Of a DNA stretch of 64,000 nucleotides, positions 41,347 through 50,835 are shown in pieces. The notes beneath the pieces were generated by a model. The model worked only from the letters and a program-made list of their open reading frames with translations. It was not told the origin of the DNA and searched no databases. Both the position numbers and the translations under genes were made by a program. Origin of the DNA: Oenococcus kitaharae DSM 17330 (lineage in GTDB: Bacteria > Bacillota > Bacilli > Lactobacillales > Lactobacillaceae); the NCBI RefSeq assembly GCF_000241055.1, contig NZ_CM001398.1, positions 373,541-437,540 of the forward strand, read 5' to 3'. Position 1 is the stretch's first letter. Each line of letters begins with the position of its first letter.

Positions 41347-41985
41347 TCAACGGCGTATCAAAATACCGAAAGTTAATCCTAGCAGCATAGCAATTGCCAT
41401 CATCCAATAATTTCTCATCGCGAGATTAGCGGTTGCGAGTATGAATGGACGAGAAATAAATTTAATAACGTTGTTGAACACAGGAGGCAAAGCAGCGACT
41501 AGCAGCAGCGTTGTCCATGGTAGGAAGGCAAACAGAACCGCTCCGGCCACGGCAAAAAATGAAATAACATAAGCAGTAGAAAACATAATCAAATCCCGCC
41601 TCAAAGACTCAACCTCCTCAGCATTTGCCGGACTGTTGTGCATGATAATTCTATGAGACAAAAGAACATTAAAAATACTAACAACGGCAGGAAAACAGGC
41701 TAAGAAAACCAAAACATAGCTGCTCAGCGTTAAATTATTGTTTGAATTTAAAAAAATTAAGGCTGCAGGAATGATATAGCCCAAAATCAAGGAATAGATA
41801 ATAATAGCCGTTTTTTCAGTTGGCAGCTGACTAAAAAACGAATAGATCATTGTAATAATAATCACAGCGAAAACAGCTGCAATTGAAGACCAGAAGTTAA
41901 GCTTGCTAAAATTGAATTGAGCAATTAAAAGAGCTAAAACGATTGGAAAAACAATCAATTTAATTGTTAAAAACTTATCCGTCAT
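41347..41985 (-). CDS. Polytopic membrane protein, unknown function (212 aa)
   Basis: About six to seven hydrophobic segments between residues 8 and 205, with a short charged loop AEEVESLRRDLI near residue 125. No transporter signature recognised. AAAGGG lies 8 nt before the ATG. It shares the strand with the pgpA-like gene 37 bp downstream. Confidence 0.65.
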   Translation of the reverse strand: MTDKFLTIKLIVFPIVLALLIAQFNFSKLNFWSSIAAVFAVIIITMIYSFFSQLPTEKTAIIIYSLILGYIIPAALIFLNSNNNLTLSSYVLVFLACFPAVVSIFNVLLSHRIIMHNSPANAEEVESLRRDLIMFSTAYVISFFAVAGAVLFAFLPWTTLLLVAALPPVFNNVIKFISRPFILATANLAMRNYWMMAIAMLLGLTFGILIRR

Positions 41986-42111
41986 TTATCAGCCCTTTCT
42001 GGGCTCTTCCTATATTCTACCTGCTCTTCTATAATCATGTATAGAAGCTCTCTTTGAACTTCAGGTTTGCTGGAACGTTAAATCTTTTTTCTGTCATATG
42101 GGGGACTTTAT

Positions 42112-43002
42112 ATGCAAATAAGTGCAAAGACATTAACAGATACATATTCATTAAAAAACGGCATTAAAATTCCAGTAGTTGGTTTTGGTACTTGGCAATC
42201 CAATAATGGTGCAGAAGCATACAATGCCGTAAAATGGGCCTTAGAAGCGGGTTATCGACACATTGATACCGCAGCTGTGTATGGCAACGAGGAATCAGTT
42301 GGAAAAGCCATTCGCGATTCAGGCATTAAACGCGATGATTTGTTTATCACAACTAAATTATGGAATTATCAAAGAGATAGCTATGAACATACATTACAAG
42401 CATTTGGTGATTCTCTTTCACGCTTGGGGCTGGATTATGTCGATCTCTATCTGATTCATTGGCCGGAACCAATTGAATATCGCGATCACTGGCAAAGCCT
42501 CAATGACAACTCTTGGCGAGCAATGGAAAAAATTTATCGAGACGGCGGAACACGCGCAATTGGTGTCTCTAATTTTAGAGAAACACATATCAACGAATTA
42601 CTAAAAACAGCCGAAATCACACCAATGGTCAACCAAATTTTCTTAAATCCTGGCGATCAAGAGAAAAACTTAATCAAATATAATCAAGATCATAAAATTT
42701 TAACTGAAGCTTATTCACCACTAGGAACAGGTCAGCTGCTTTCGCGCCCCGATCTCAAAAAAATTGCCAACAAACACAATGTATCTGTGGCTCAAATCTT
42801 AATTAGATGGAATTTAGAAAAAGGTTACCTACCCCTGCCGAAATCAACACACCAGGATTTTATTAAAAATAATACTCAAGTGTTTGATTTTCAGTTGGAT
42901 TCTGATGATCATCGACTTTTGGATCAGATGGACGGCCAAGGCCAGCAGCATACAGAACCACGTTTACATGATTTCCAAAAGATAGTCCCTTTTTTGGAAT
43001 AA
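42112..43002 (+). CDS. Aldo/keto reductase
   Basis: 296-aa NADPH-dependent reductase (2,5-diketogluconate reductase type). Catalytic tetrad: D52 and Y57 (HIDTAAVYGNEE), K82 (TKLWN) and H116 (YLIHWPEPIEY). Cofactor region YLPLPKSTH. Reduces aldehydes or ketones, substrate not predictable. GGGGGA lies 8 nt before the ATG. A terminator follows. Confidence 0.92.
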   Translation: MQISAKTLTDTYSLKNGIKIPVVGFGTWQSNNGAEAYNAVKWALEAGYRHIDTAAVYGNEESVGKAIRDSGIKRDDLFITTKLWNYQRDSYEHTLQAFGDSLSRLGLDYVDLYLIHWPEPIEYRDHWQSLNDNSWRAMEKIYRDGGTRAIGVSNFRETHINELLKTAEITPMVNQIFLNPGDQEKNLIKYNQDHKILTEAYSPLGTGQLLSRPDLKKIANKHNVSVAQILIRWNLEKGYLPLPKSTHQDFIKNNTQVFDFQLDSDDHRLLDQMDGQGQQHTEPRLHDFQKIVPFLE

Positions 43003-43013
43003 TAGCAAAAAGA

Positions 43014-43046
43014 TAAGCTGTAGCAAATTATGTTACAGCTTTTTAA
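43014..43046 (+). terminator. Terminator of the aldo/keto reductase gene
   Basis: AAGCTGTA - gcaaattatgt - TACAGCTTTTT. Confidence 0.7.
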
Positions 43047-43061
43047 TATAATTGAAGGTAT

Positions 43062-44933
43062 ATGAAAATTGCGATTATTGGTGCTGGCCCAAGAGGTTTG
43101 GCCGTAGCAGATCGGTTAGTAGTTCGAGCTGCAAAAGAACAAATAAAAATTGATATCAAACTCTTTGATCCCTACGAAATAGGCGGGCGAGTCTGGGATC
43201 CTTCAATTAAGGCCAATAACATCCTGCTGATGAATACTGTTGTCAGCCAGGTAAGCTTTTTTGCTGATGATTCCATTTACCACCCAGGTCCCACCAGACA
43301 AGGACCTAATTTTTACCATTGGATTAAAGAAGACGCTGTTGAATTTTTGAAAAATACACCACAAGGTATCCGCTACTTGGACAAACTGAATTTGAATGAA
43401 AACAGTTATGCGGTTCGCGGACTTGCTGGTCTATACCAACAGTGGTTTTTCAATGACATCAAAGAACAGTTAGAAAATAATTCCTCTCTTGTCTATCAGA
43501 AGACAGAAATTAAAAAAATTGCAAAACATAACGACCAATATCGATTGAGCTTTGCAAATAGCTTTGAAGATTTTGATTTTATCTTTATGGGCCTAGGCTT
43601 TGGCAACAATCGACTAACAGATGAAGAAAAAAGCTTTTCTGAGTTCGCCAAACGTTACAATCTCCGGTATATTGCACCCGGCCACCCTGCAGAAATAGAT
43701 CTGAGCCAAATTCCTGGTAAGCAAAACGTTATTATCAGAGGGCTTGGCCTTTCCTTTTTTGATTATCTGGCTCTGTTAACGGAAGGTCGAGGCGGCCATT
43801 TTGTTGAAGATAAAAGCCAAGAACTCCGGTACCATCCTAGCGGAAAAGAGCCGACAATATATGCTGGTTCTCGTAGTGGCAATCTGCTCCATGCTCGCGC
43901 CTTAAATCAAAAGTCAGAAAGCGAACAATATGCTGCACAATTTTTCACAACTGCTAATTTAAAAAAATTAGAAGATGAAAATGGTCATATCACTTATTCA
44001 GATTTCTTCTCATTGTTCGACAAAGAGCTGCAGTTCAAACATTACGAAAATCTTACCAAGGCAATAGCCTATCGAAATCTCTTTCATAAAAAAACTCATC
44101 GGTTTTTGGAAAGGCTTAGAAATAGCGAAAGTAAAGATTTTGAGGTCATTGCACATAATTTTCAAATTCCCGAGGAACAAATTTGGCATTGGAATGAAAT
44201 TATTGATGCCATTCACCAAGTCAAGAGCAAAGATGATTTAACAACTTGGTATGAAAGATACTTAGCTAATGATATTGAGGACGCTTCTGAAGGTAACAAG
44301 AATGCCATCTTTGCCTCAGCATTCGATATTTTAAGAGATATTCGCGAAACAATCCGCGACCTGATCAACCAGGACCGTTTTCAGACTCAAGATTTAAAAA
44401 AATTCCTGACAATTTTTAATCACATCAGCACGGTTATTAGTGTTGGACCGCCTTTGATCAGAATCAAACAACTAAAAGCACTTTTAAAAGCCAATATCGT
44501 GCACTTACTTGGCCCAGATCTCAAGGTTGAGAATAACCCTAGAGAAAATTCTTATATCGCAAAGACTGCCTTATCAGAGAGAGTCTCAGCCTCAAGCTTC
44601 ATAGATGCTAGGTTGCCTCAGGTGAGTGTGTCCTTATCTGAGCAAGATCTCAGAAAGGAGCTGATTAACTTAGGCTGGTTCCACGAAACATCCTATCATG
44701 ATAAGCAAGGCCATTTGATTTTAGATGCTGCTCAAATCAATCCCAATACTTTCCAATTAATTGATGAATTTGGACAAATCCTACCCAATTTATACTCTGC
44801 AGGTATTCCTCATGAGAGCATCAGCTGGTTCACCACCGTTTTACCCCGTCGTGGTGTGAATACGATTATTTTCCATGAGGCTGCCATCATTTCTGAAGAA
44901 ATTATTCAGACCATTAAAAAAACGTCCAAATGA
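43062..44933 (+). CDS. FAD/NAD(P)-binding protein (COG4529-like)
   Basis: 623-aa protein with an N-terminal dinucleotide fold IAIIGAGPRGLAVADRL (residues 3-19) and a second FAD-related motif around residue 170 (FIFMGLGFGNNRL). The family (single-gene FAD-NAD(P)-binding proteins) has no well-defined reaction. TATAAT lies 9 nt before the ATG with GAAGG inside that gap, so the leader is only a few bases long. Stand-alone gene; parS lies 60 bp downstream. Confidence 0.85.
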   Translation: MKIAIIGAGPRGLAVADRLVVRAAKEQIKIDIKLFDPYEIGGRVWDPSIKANNILLMNTVVSQVSFFADDSIYHPGPTRQGPNFYHWIKEDAVEFLKNTPQGIRYLDKLNLNENSYAVRGLAGLYQQWFFNDIKEQLENNSSLVYQKTEIKKIAKHNDQYRLSFANSFEDFDFIFMGLGFGNNRLTDEEKSFSEFAKRYNLRYIAPGHPAEIDLSQIPGKQNVIIRGLGLSFFDYLALLTEGRGGHFVEDKSQELRYHPSGKEPTIYAGSRSGNLLHARALNQKSESEQYAAQFFTTANLKKLEDENGHITYSDFFSLFDKELQFKHYENLTKAIAYRNLFHKKTHRFLERLRNSESKDFEVIAHNFQIPEEQIWHWNEIIDAIHQVKSKDDLTTWYERYLANDIEDASEGNKNAIFASAFDILRDIRETIRDLINQDRFQTQDLKKFLTIFNHISTVISVGPPLIRIKQLKALLKANIVHLLGPDLKVENNPRENSYIAKTALSERVSASSFIDARLPQVSVSLSEQDLRKELINLGWFHETSYHDKQGHLILDAAQINPNTFQLIDEFGQILPNLYSAGIPHESISWFTTVLPRRGVNTIIFHEAAIISEEIIQTIKKTSK

Positions 44934-44992
44934 CCTGTACTCCTAAAATTGTTTCCGACTTTTTGGGTACAGATCAGGATAGGGCGTTTTTT

Positions 44993-45008
44993 TGTTTCAC
45001 GTGAAACC
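44993..45008. other. parS site 1
   Basis: TGTTTCACGTGAAACC, 15 of 16 positions of the consensus parS palindrome TGTTNCACGTGAAACA. It touches the stop codon of the second signal peptidase gene. Binding site for ParB. Confidence 0.9.
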
Positions 45009-45628
45009 TATTCAAAAAAATGGCGAGACCACGAATTAATACGGCGCATACGTGTTCGCTGATTCCACGAATAGTATTGTACCGATCCTTGAATCTGTGA
45101 TTTTTTTATTAGACCGCACTTTCGACTATCTGTGGGCATACTTCGATTATCTGCTAAAACAAAATACGTATTTTTTTTAACTTTTAGAATATTTTGTTGG
45201 GATCTTGGCCAGTTCCGATTAAGAGATAAAGAATTTAAGGACCAGCCGCTATCAATTGACATGCTGGTAGCTTGCTGTTGTTGTTTGCTAATAAATCGCT
45301 GATTAACCGTTTTGCCATTAACTTGCAGCTTATTTTTCCGAAAAACGATATGATCTCCTGGCAGTCCTATAACTCTCAAAACTGCCATCGTTGTACCTGT
45401 ATCTGACCTCTGCCTAGCATTTGTATTAAAGACAACAACCGTTCCACGTGAAACATTTTGATTTTTTCTCAATAAAACAACTTGGTTATTAACTAAATTC
45501 GGCGACATGGACTGTCCGGAAATTCTGATAAAAGAAAAATAATTAGCCCTAAGAAAAACCGCAAACGCGATACCAGCGAATGCGGGAAATAACCAAATCT
45601 TCAAGAAATATTTGACATGTTTATTCAT
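45008..45628 (-). CDS. Signal peptidase I paralogue lacking the catalytic lysine
   Basis: 206-aa type I signal peptidase-like protein with an N-terminal membrane anchor (about 11-30). The catalytic Ser is kept (S40 in ISGQSMSPN), but the box D lysine is replaced: MAVLRVIGLPGD has Leu84 where YVKRVIGLPGD is expected. The box E analogue is LADNRSMPTDSR, also altered from GDNR. It may be inactive, comparable to staphylococcal SpsA, or have another role. ATG 45628 overlaps the stop of lepB (ATGA). An upstream TTG is less likely. Confidence 0.85.
   Translation of the reverse strand: MNKHVKYFLKIWLFPAFAGIAFAVFLRANYFSFIRISGQSMSPNLVNNQVVLLRKNQNVSRGTVVVFNTNARQRSDTGTTMAVLRVIGLPGDHIVFRKNKLQVNGKTVNQRFISKQQQQATSMSIDSGWSLNSLSLNRNWPRSQQNILKVKKNTYFVLADNRSMPTDSRKCGLIKKSQIQGSVQYYSWNQRTRMRRINSWSRHFFE
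45440..45455. other. parS site 2 (inside the second signal peptidase gene)
   Basis: CGTTCCACGTGAAACA, 15 of 16 positions of the parS consensus (C instead of T at position 1). Lies within the coding sequence of 45008-45628 and encodes part of the box C region. Confidence 0.85.
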
Positions 45629-46245
45629 TTGGTAAAAAAGTTCTTCCAAACATCATTAATTTGAGTATGATTACTACTCCAAGGAAAGACTTTAGCAACA
45701 CCAAGCATGTGTGCTTGACTCACAAATCCAAAATATCGGCCATCTTCTGATCTTGCACGATTATCCCCAAGAACAAAATAATTACCAGCAGGAACCGTCG
45801 TTGCCTTTCCATCGGCCCAATGCGAGCTGCCGGAAACGAAAGGCGAATCGCCTGAAGATAAAGACGTCAAAGTCCAATTCCCAGTACCGCTCGTCCTATT
45901 ATAAAAAGAAATATAACTTTGAGATATTTGTTTGCCATTGACATAAATATTGCCATTCTTAGCTTCAATTCGATCGCCAGGTAATCCGATAACACGCTTA
46001 ACATAGTCCTTTTCACCAGATTGAATGCCCGGATCTTCTTTACGAGCATCAAAAACAACGACTGATCCGCGTCGAATCCGCGCCATTTTCAAGACCCAAA
46101 TGCGTTCACCGTTAGTAAGGTTGTTTAACATGGAATCACCATTGACGGTTACCGGTACTAAAATAAATATTTGAATGAGCCAGGCGGCCAGCAAACCTAC
46201 GATAATTGGGACAATCCAAGAAAAAAGAACTCTAAGTTTTGCCAT
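45625..46245 (-). CDS. lepB: Signal peptidase I (active form)
   Basis: 206-aa signal peptidase with one N-terminal anchor (about 8-31). Catalytic pair S38 (VNGDSMLNNL) and K83 (YVKRVIGLPGDRI); box E is VLGDNRARSEDGR. Removes signal peptides of exported proteins on the outer face of the membrane. AAGGAG lies 8 nt before the ATG. Third gene after rnpA and yidC, with a 4-nt gap to yidC. Confidence 0.95.
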   Translation of the reverse strand: MAKLRVLFSWIVPIIVGLLAAWLIQIFILVPVTVNGDSMLNNLTNGERIWVLKMARIRRGSVVVFDARKEDPGIQSGEKDYVKRVIGLPGDRIEAKNGNIYVNGKQISQSYISFYNRTSGTGNWTLTSLSSGDSPFVSGSSHWADGKATTVPAGNYFVLGDNRARSEDGRYFGFVSQAHMLGVAKVFPWSSNHTQINDVWKNFFTK

Positions 46246-46248
46246 TTT

Positions 46249-47109
46249 TTATCTCCTTCGTTTGTGTACTTTACGCAATGTTTTGGTAATGACCCGTTTT
46301 CTTTCAATTTCTGCTTGCACTTTGGCCTTTTCCTCCGCGCGAACTTTGAAGGGATTTTGGAAGAAGAAAGTCTGAACAGCTTGAAATGCATTGGTTGCAA
46401 CCCAGTAGAGAGATAGTGCTGAAGGTACAGCAAGCGAAGAGAAAAAGATAATAAATGGAAATATATAAGGCATGACTTTAGCAAATCCTGGCTGATCTTT
46501 TCCAAGAGATACCGTACTCATCCAAGAACTGATGAACGTAAACAAGGCAGCGAGAACCGGGAGAATAAAGTATGGATCTGTATTTCCCAGCTGTAACCAA
46601 TAAAATGATCCGCTTTTTAATGCTGGTGTCGAGTTAATCGCTTGAAACAAAGCCCAAAGTACAGGCAATTGAATCAGCAAGGGCAGCATGGAAGCATAGG
46701 GATTAACACCAGCTTCCTTATAGACTGCCGACGTCTCCGCCTGCATATTCATCATGGAATCACGATCACGTTTCCCTTTATATTTTTCCTGGACTTTCTT
46801 AATCTTTGGTGTGACCTTAGACATTTTCTTTGAGGAAGAAATCGAATAGACCATTAAGGGTAAAATCAGAAAACGGATCAAAACTGTAAAAGCAATAATG
46901 CCAAAGCCATACGAGTTGGTAAATAAACTTGCAGCACCAAAGATCGAATTAGCGAAAAAACCAGTTATCGAACCCAAGATACCGTGATAGTTTGTCTGAT
47001 CTGAATTAGGAATCAAAGCAAGGGCAATGATTGCAATCAAAGAAAGTACCGCAAGAACAATTGATGGCCAACCAACTTTTTTTAAAAAATTCTCTATTTT
47101 ATTTATCAT
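46249..47109 (-). CDS. yidC: Membrane protein insertase YidC
   Basis: 286-aa Oxa1/YidC insertase with five helices: an N-terminal segment (16-35), then FGIIAFTVLIRFLILPLMV, SMLPLLIQLPVLWALFQAI, FILPVLAALFTFISSWMSTV and YIFPFIIFFSSLAVPSALSL. Basic C-terminus (KTLRKVHKRRR). No lipobox Cys is seen near the N-terminus, unlike many Gram-positive homologues. Start overlaps rnpA by 11 nt. Confidence 0.93.
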   Translation of the reverse strand: MINKIENFLKKVGWPSIVLAVLSLIAIIALALIPNSDQTNYHGILGSITGFFANSIFGAASLFTNSYGFGIIAFTVLIRFLILPLMVYSISSSKKMSKVTPKIKKVQEKYKGKRDRDSMMNMQAETSAVYKEAGVNPYASMLPLLIQLPVLWALFQAINSTPALKSGSFYWLQLGNTDPYFILPVLAALFTFISSWMSTVSLGKDQPGFAKVMPYIFPFIIFFSSLAVPSALSLYWVATNAFQAVQTFFFQNPFKVRAEEKAKVQAEIERKRVITKTLRKVHKRRR

Positions 47110-47458
47110 GTAATATGCCTGCTAAATCCAATACGTGTTTGATTTGATCTTGGATTACCGTCTGTGCTTGCCCAGAAACGGCTGGTCGCGCAACAACGAC
47201 GATATCCAAATCATCAGCTATCATTTGAGATAGATTGTTAAAAGATTCACTAATACGGCGCTTAACCCAGACGCGTTCATGAGCTTTACCGATTTTTTTT
47301 GAAACAGACAGACCAATGCGCCAATGGTTAAGATGAAGATTTTCTGGTTGCTGCTCACTGTATACAACAAAATAGCGGTTTGCAAAAGATTGATGCTTTG
47401 CAAAAACTTTTGCAAAATCGCTAGCCTTCTTTATTCTAAAAATTTTTTTTGTACTCAT
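47099..47458 (-). CDS. rnpA: Ribonuclease P protein component
   Basis: 119-aa basic protein subunit of RNase P. Motif region RIGLSVSKKIGKAHERVWVK followed by RRISESFNNL matches the RNR signature area. N-terminal IKKASDFAKVFAKHQSFANR is typical. It follows rpmH by 30 bp and has little Shine-Dalgarno. Confidence 0.95.
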   Translation of the reverse strand: MSTKKIFRIKKASDFAKVFAKHQSFANRYFVVYSEQQPENLHLNHWRIGLSVSKKIGKAHERVWVKRRISESFNNLSQMIADDLDIVVVARPAVSGQAQTVIQDQIKHVLDLAGILHDK

Positions 47459-47488
47459 TTTACAAAAAAAGTCGCATACGCGACTGAA

Positions 47489-47623
47489 TTAAGCTGCTAA
47501 CACCTTACGGCCCTTAGCACGACGACGCGCAAGTACCTTACGACCATTTGCGGTGCTCATTCGTTTACGGAATCCATGGACACGTTGCAAGTGCCTCTTT
47601 TTAGGTTGATAAGTTCTTTTCAT
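47489..47623 (-). CDS. rpmH: 50S ribosomal protein bL34
   Basis: 44-aa very basic protein: [20 protein letters not shown], then [24 protein letters not shown] lies 8 nt before the ATG. The universal rpmH-rnpA-yidC order reads away from the origin. Confidence 0.98.
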   Translation of the reverse strand: MKRTYQPKKRHLQRVHGFRKRMSTANGRKVLARRRAKGRKVLAA

Positions 47624-47639
47624 GTTCTACTCCAATATA

Positions 47640-48072
47640 TGCCCAACCGGGGCAAAGTTACTGAAATATAGTACCACAAAAGCATACGTAAACTCAACTG
47701 GCGCAAGCTTTTAAAAGAAATTTACTTGTCCACAATACCACGGAATGTGGTGTGGAATTATTAAGAAAGTTTAAAGTTAAAAGCGCCTAAATCAGGGGTT
47801 TTCCACTAATTAACTACATTTCCACAGCTTGTGAACAAATAATGGACATTTTCTTGTGTATTCTGTGGATAAGTGGTTAATTTGTGGAAAGATCGGCATT
47901 TTCATGAGAAAGTGCCTTGTGGAAAAGTATTAAAAAAGTGGAAAGGGTTAAAAATACCCACAGACTTGGGGATAAATTAGTTAACAGACTGTAAATATCT
48001 CGGAAAGTTGTTTGCACATACTGTTGAAAATAACAGAGAGTTCCCGTTTAATTAGTCTAGTCGGAAAATATT
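47640..48072. other. oriC: Replication origin region (oriC, upstream part)
   Basis: Several DnaA-box-like sequences in both orientations: TTGTCCACA (47726), TTTTCCACT (47799), TTTCCACA (47819), perfect TGTGGATAA (47864), TTGTGGAAA (47882 and 47917) and TGGGGATAA (47967). An AT-rich segment around 47929-47957 could be the unwinding element. Located between divergent rpmH and dnaA, the standard position in Gram-positives. Confidence 0.85.
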
Positions 48073-49419
48073 ATGAATGATGATTACTTTGATTTGAATA
48101 ATTTTTGGAAGAGTGTCCAAGATCGCTTCGCTGATAACATGGGTGAAACAGCCTATGAGAACTGGATTCGGCCAGTTAGAGCAGCCAGCGTTGACCTAGC
48201 AAATCGTACCGTATCTCTGCAAGTCCCAAGCGATCTAGTCATGCAGGCTTGGGACAATGGCAACTACACAGCGAAGTTTATGGAATATGCCTATGATGTT
48301 GCTCATGATTTTTTTAAGCCTGACTTAAAAGTTGTCAAGGTCGTTGTCAATCCAGTTAACAATTCAAATCAAACCTCGTCCAATTTTCAAACGAACGACT
48401 ACCAGCTCAATCCCGCTTTCACTTTTGATACATGGGTAGTCGGAGACGCTAATGAACTGGCAACAAGTGCCGCAATGGCAGTCTCAGAGCAGCCAGGCCG
48501 GCAATATAACCCTTTACTTATATATGGATCCTCAGGTTTGGGAAAAACGCATTTGATGGAGGCGATCGGAAACCGTCTAAAAGAGGTACAGCCCAATGCG
48601 ATCGTGCGCTACATTACGACTGATGATTTTATGAATGATTGGGTCAATGCGATCAGTAAAAAATCTACCAGTGAATTTACAGATACGTATGAAAATGTCG
48701 ATTTGCTCCTTGTTGACGATATCCAGATGCTGCAGGGGAAGGATCGTTTTCAAGAAGAGTTCTTTAATATATTTAACAAAATCACAAAAGCTCAAAAACA
48801 AATTGTTATGACTTCCGATGTTCTTCCCAAAGATATCCCTGGCCTTAATGCACGGCTTGTTTCCAGGTTCATGCAAGGTGTGGCCTATGATATTCAAAAA
48901 CCCGATTTTCCAACTCGCCTGGCGATTCTAAAAAACAAGTCCGAAGAAGCTGGCATGCAGATTGATAATCAGACCCTGACCCTGATCGCAGAACAAATAG
49001 ATACGAACGTTCGGGAATTAGAAGGAGCCTTCAATACCTTAACTTTAATGGCTAGAGCCGGTCGACCCATCAATGTTGCCAATGCTCAAAAAATTCTCGA
49101 ACATCTCAACATCAGCAGGCAGAAAGTAATAACTGTTTCAGATATTCAAAGAATTGTTGCTGAAGATTATGGGGTTGGCTTGTCTGATTTGCTTGGGAAA
49201 AAACGAAATTCAGATATCGTGCTTCCTAGACAAGTTGCTATGTACTTAATAAGAACGCTAACCGATACCTCGCTGCCCAAAATCGGTCAAGCCTTTGGCG
49301 GGCGCGATCACACAACGGTGATGCATGGCACGGAAAAAATTGCCGATCTGATCGAAACTGACTACAGTATGAAGCAGAGAATTGAAACTCTGTCGACAAA
49401 AATCAAAGAAAAATCATAA
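48073..49419 (+). CDS. dnaA: Chromosomal replication initiator DnaA
   Basis: 448-aa AAA+ initiator. Domain I (1-85) holds FADNMGETAYENWIRPVRAA; Walker A GSSGLGKTHLMEAIGN and Walker B LLLVDDIQML; sensor region PGLNARLVSRF; C-terminal DNA-binding domain with the signature GRDHTTVMHGTEKI. CGGAAAA precedes the ATG by 8 nt. Flanked by DnaA boxes on both sides. Confidence 0.98.
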   Translation: MNDDYFDLNNFWKSVQDRFADNMGETAYENWIRPVRAASVDLANRTVSLQVPSDLVMQAWDNGNYTAKFMEYAYDVAHDFFKPDLKVVKVVVNPVNNSNQTSSNFQTNDYQLNPAFTFDTWVVGDANELATSAAMAVSEQPGRQYNPLLIYGSSGLGKTHLMEAIGNRLKEVQPNAIVRYITTDDFMNDWVNAISKKSTSEFTDTYENVDLLLVDDIQMLQGKDRFQEEFFNIFNKITKAQKQIVMTSDVLPKDIPGLNARLVSRFMQGVAYDIQKPDFPTRLAILKNKSEEAGMQIDNQTLTLIAEQIDTNVRELEGAFNTLTLMARAGRPINVANAQKILEHLNISRQKVITVSDIQRIVAEDYGVGLSDLLGKKRNSDIVLPRQVAMYLIRTLTDTSLPKIGQAFGGRDHTTVMHGTEKIADLIETDYSMKQRIETLSTKIKEKS

Positions 49420-49447
49420 AAATACGTATCATAAGAGTATAGACAGT

Positions 49448-49538
49448 TGTGGATAAAACGTTTGGTTTTCCAGAAATGTTTCCACCAGGTTTATCCCTGC
49501 CGAACAAGTAATGAGACGGCTTTTCCACAATATCCACA
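49448..49538. other. DnaA boxes between dnaA and dnaN
   Basis: Perfect TGTGGATAA at 49448, TTTTCCACA at 49521 and ATATCCACA at 49530, in the 162-bp dnaA-dnaN spacer. The second half of a bipartite origin. Confidence 0.75.
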
Positions 49539-49581
49539 GCCCTTATTATTACTATTAACAAATTTATTATTAGGATGAGCG

Positions 49582-50709
49582 ATGAAATTCTCTGTTAAAC
49601 GAAGCGAATTAGTTAATAAATTAAATATTGTCAGCCGTGCCATTTCAGGCAAAGTCATGATTCCTATTTTGACTGGAATCAAAATTTCAGTCACCGATAG
49701 TGATCTAACTTTGATCGGGTCAAATTCGGAGATCTCTATTAAAACAGTGTTATCAAATACGCCGGAAAAACAAGAAAATCTTGTAATTGCAGAAAAAGGC
49801 GAAATAGTGGCCAATGCCAATTTCTTTACGAATATCATAAAGAGACTTTCTGGAGACCGCGTTGATATCACGACAGAAGGCTCCCAAATTAAAATTGTTG
49901 CCGGTAAGTCGGAATTTATGGTTTCCGGCCAGTCAGCAGACAACTATCCGCAATTACCACGTATTGACGACTTAGATTCCATTAGTCTCTCTTCTAAACA
50001 ACTCATTGATATTATCGGCGAGACAATTCGATCAGTGTCGATTCAAGACTCTCGGCCACTGCTAACCGGTATCCATTTCATAATTGATAACGAACAGCTC
50101 AAGGCGGTCTCGACAGACTCGCACAGGCTCTCTCAAAGAATTACACAAATATCATCTGCCAACTCAGCTGACGTTGTGGTTCCCGGCCGTACTTTGACTG
50201 AATTAAGAGCACTACTTGAAGGTATTGACCAGTTAAATCTGCAATTTGACCAATCACAACTGCTGGTTGATTTAGGTCAGACAACTTTTTATTCTCGCCT
50301 GCTCGAGGGTCAGTATCCGGATACTGACCGGTTGATCCCAAGCGAATCAACTACAGGATTCGTGATTGATGCCGCTCAGTTGGCCTCATCCTTGGATCGT
50401 GTTAGTTTAGTGGCACACCAATCTGGTAATTTGGTCGCAAAATTTACGATAAAGCAGGGCAAGTTAACCATCAGTACAGCGCAGAGCGAAGTAGGAAAAG
50501 TTTCTGAAGAATTGTCAATTGATCATTTTATAGGCCAGGATCTGGAAATCAGTTTTAATCCGGATTTTGTTCGCGATGCTTTAAGCTCGATCGCTGAAGA
50601 GCAACTCAATTTTTCTTTCACGACTAATTTGCGGCCTTTTGTCATTAGGCCGGCCTCTTTTTCGGACAATAACAAGGTACAGTTAATCACACCCGTTAGA
50701 ACCTTCTAG
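49582..50709 (+). CDS. dnaN: DNA polymerase III beta subunit (sliding clamp)
   Basis: 375-aa clamp with three repeated domains: MKFSVKRSELVNKLNIVSRA at the start, then KAVSTDSHRLSQRI, and the C-terminal FVIRPASFSDNNKVQLITPV with VR at the end. AGGATGAG precedes the ATG. Length and pattern are normal. Confidence 0.98.
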   Translation: MKFSVKRSELVNKLNIVSRAISGKVMIPILTGIKISVTDSDLTLIGSNSEISIKTVLSNTPEKQENLVIAEKGEIVANANFFTNIIKRLSGDRVDITTEGSQIKIVAGKSEFMVSGQSADNYPQLPRIDDLDSISLSSKQLIDIIGETIRSVSIQDSRPLLTGIHFIIDNEQLKAVSTDSHRLSQRITQISSANSADVVVPGRTLTELRALLEGIDQLNLQFDQSQLLVDLGQTTFYSRLLEGQYPDTDRLIPSESTTGFVIDAAQLASSLDRVSLVAHQSGNLVAKFTIKQGKLTISTAQSEVGKVSEELSIDHFIGQDLEISFNPDFVRDALSSIAEEQLNFSFTTNLRPFVIRPASFSDNNKVQLITPVRTF

Positions 50710-50746
50710 TTTTTTGCGATCTAAGCAAAAAAAGCATTTTATGATT

Positions 50747-50808
50747 AAAAACGCCAAAATGTCAAAAAATTGCTCAAACGGCAAAATACGGCGTTTTTTT
50801 GCTATAAT
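50747..50808 (+). promoter_or_regulatory. dnaN terminator merged with the yaaA-recF-gyr promoter
   Basis: AAAAACGCC and GGCGTTTTTTT form the arms of a long-loop terminator (50747-50800). Immediately after it comes TGCTATAAT (TATAAT 50803-50808), an extended -10 for the yaaA-recF-gyrB-gyrA operon. Confidence 0.6.
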
Positions 50809-50835
50809 GGAAAAGGTAATCTTGGGGGTGAAAAT

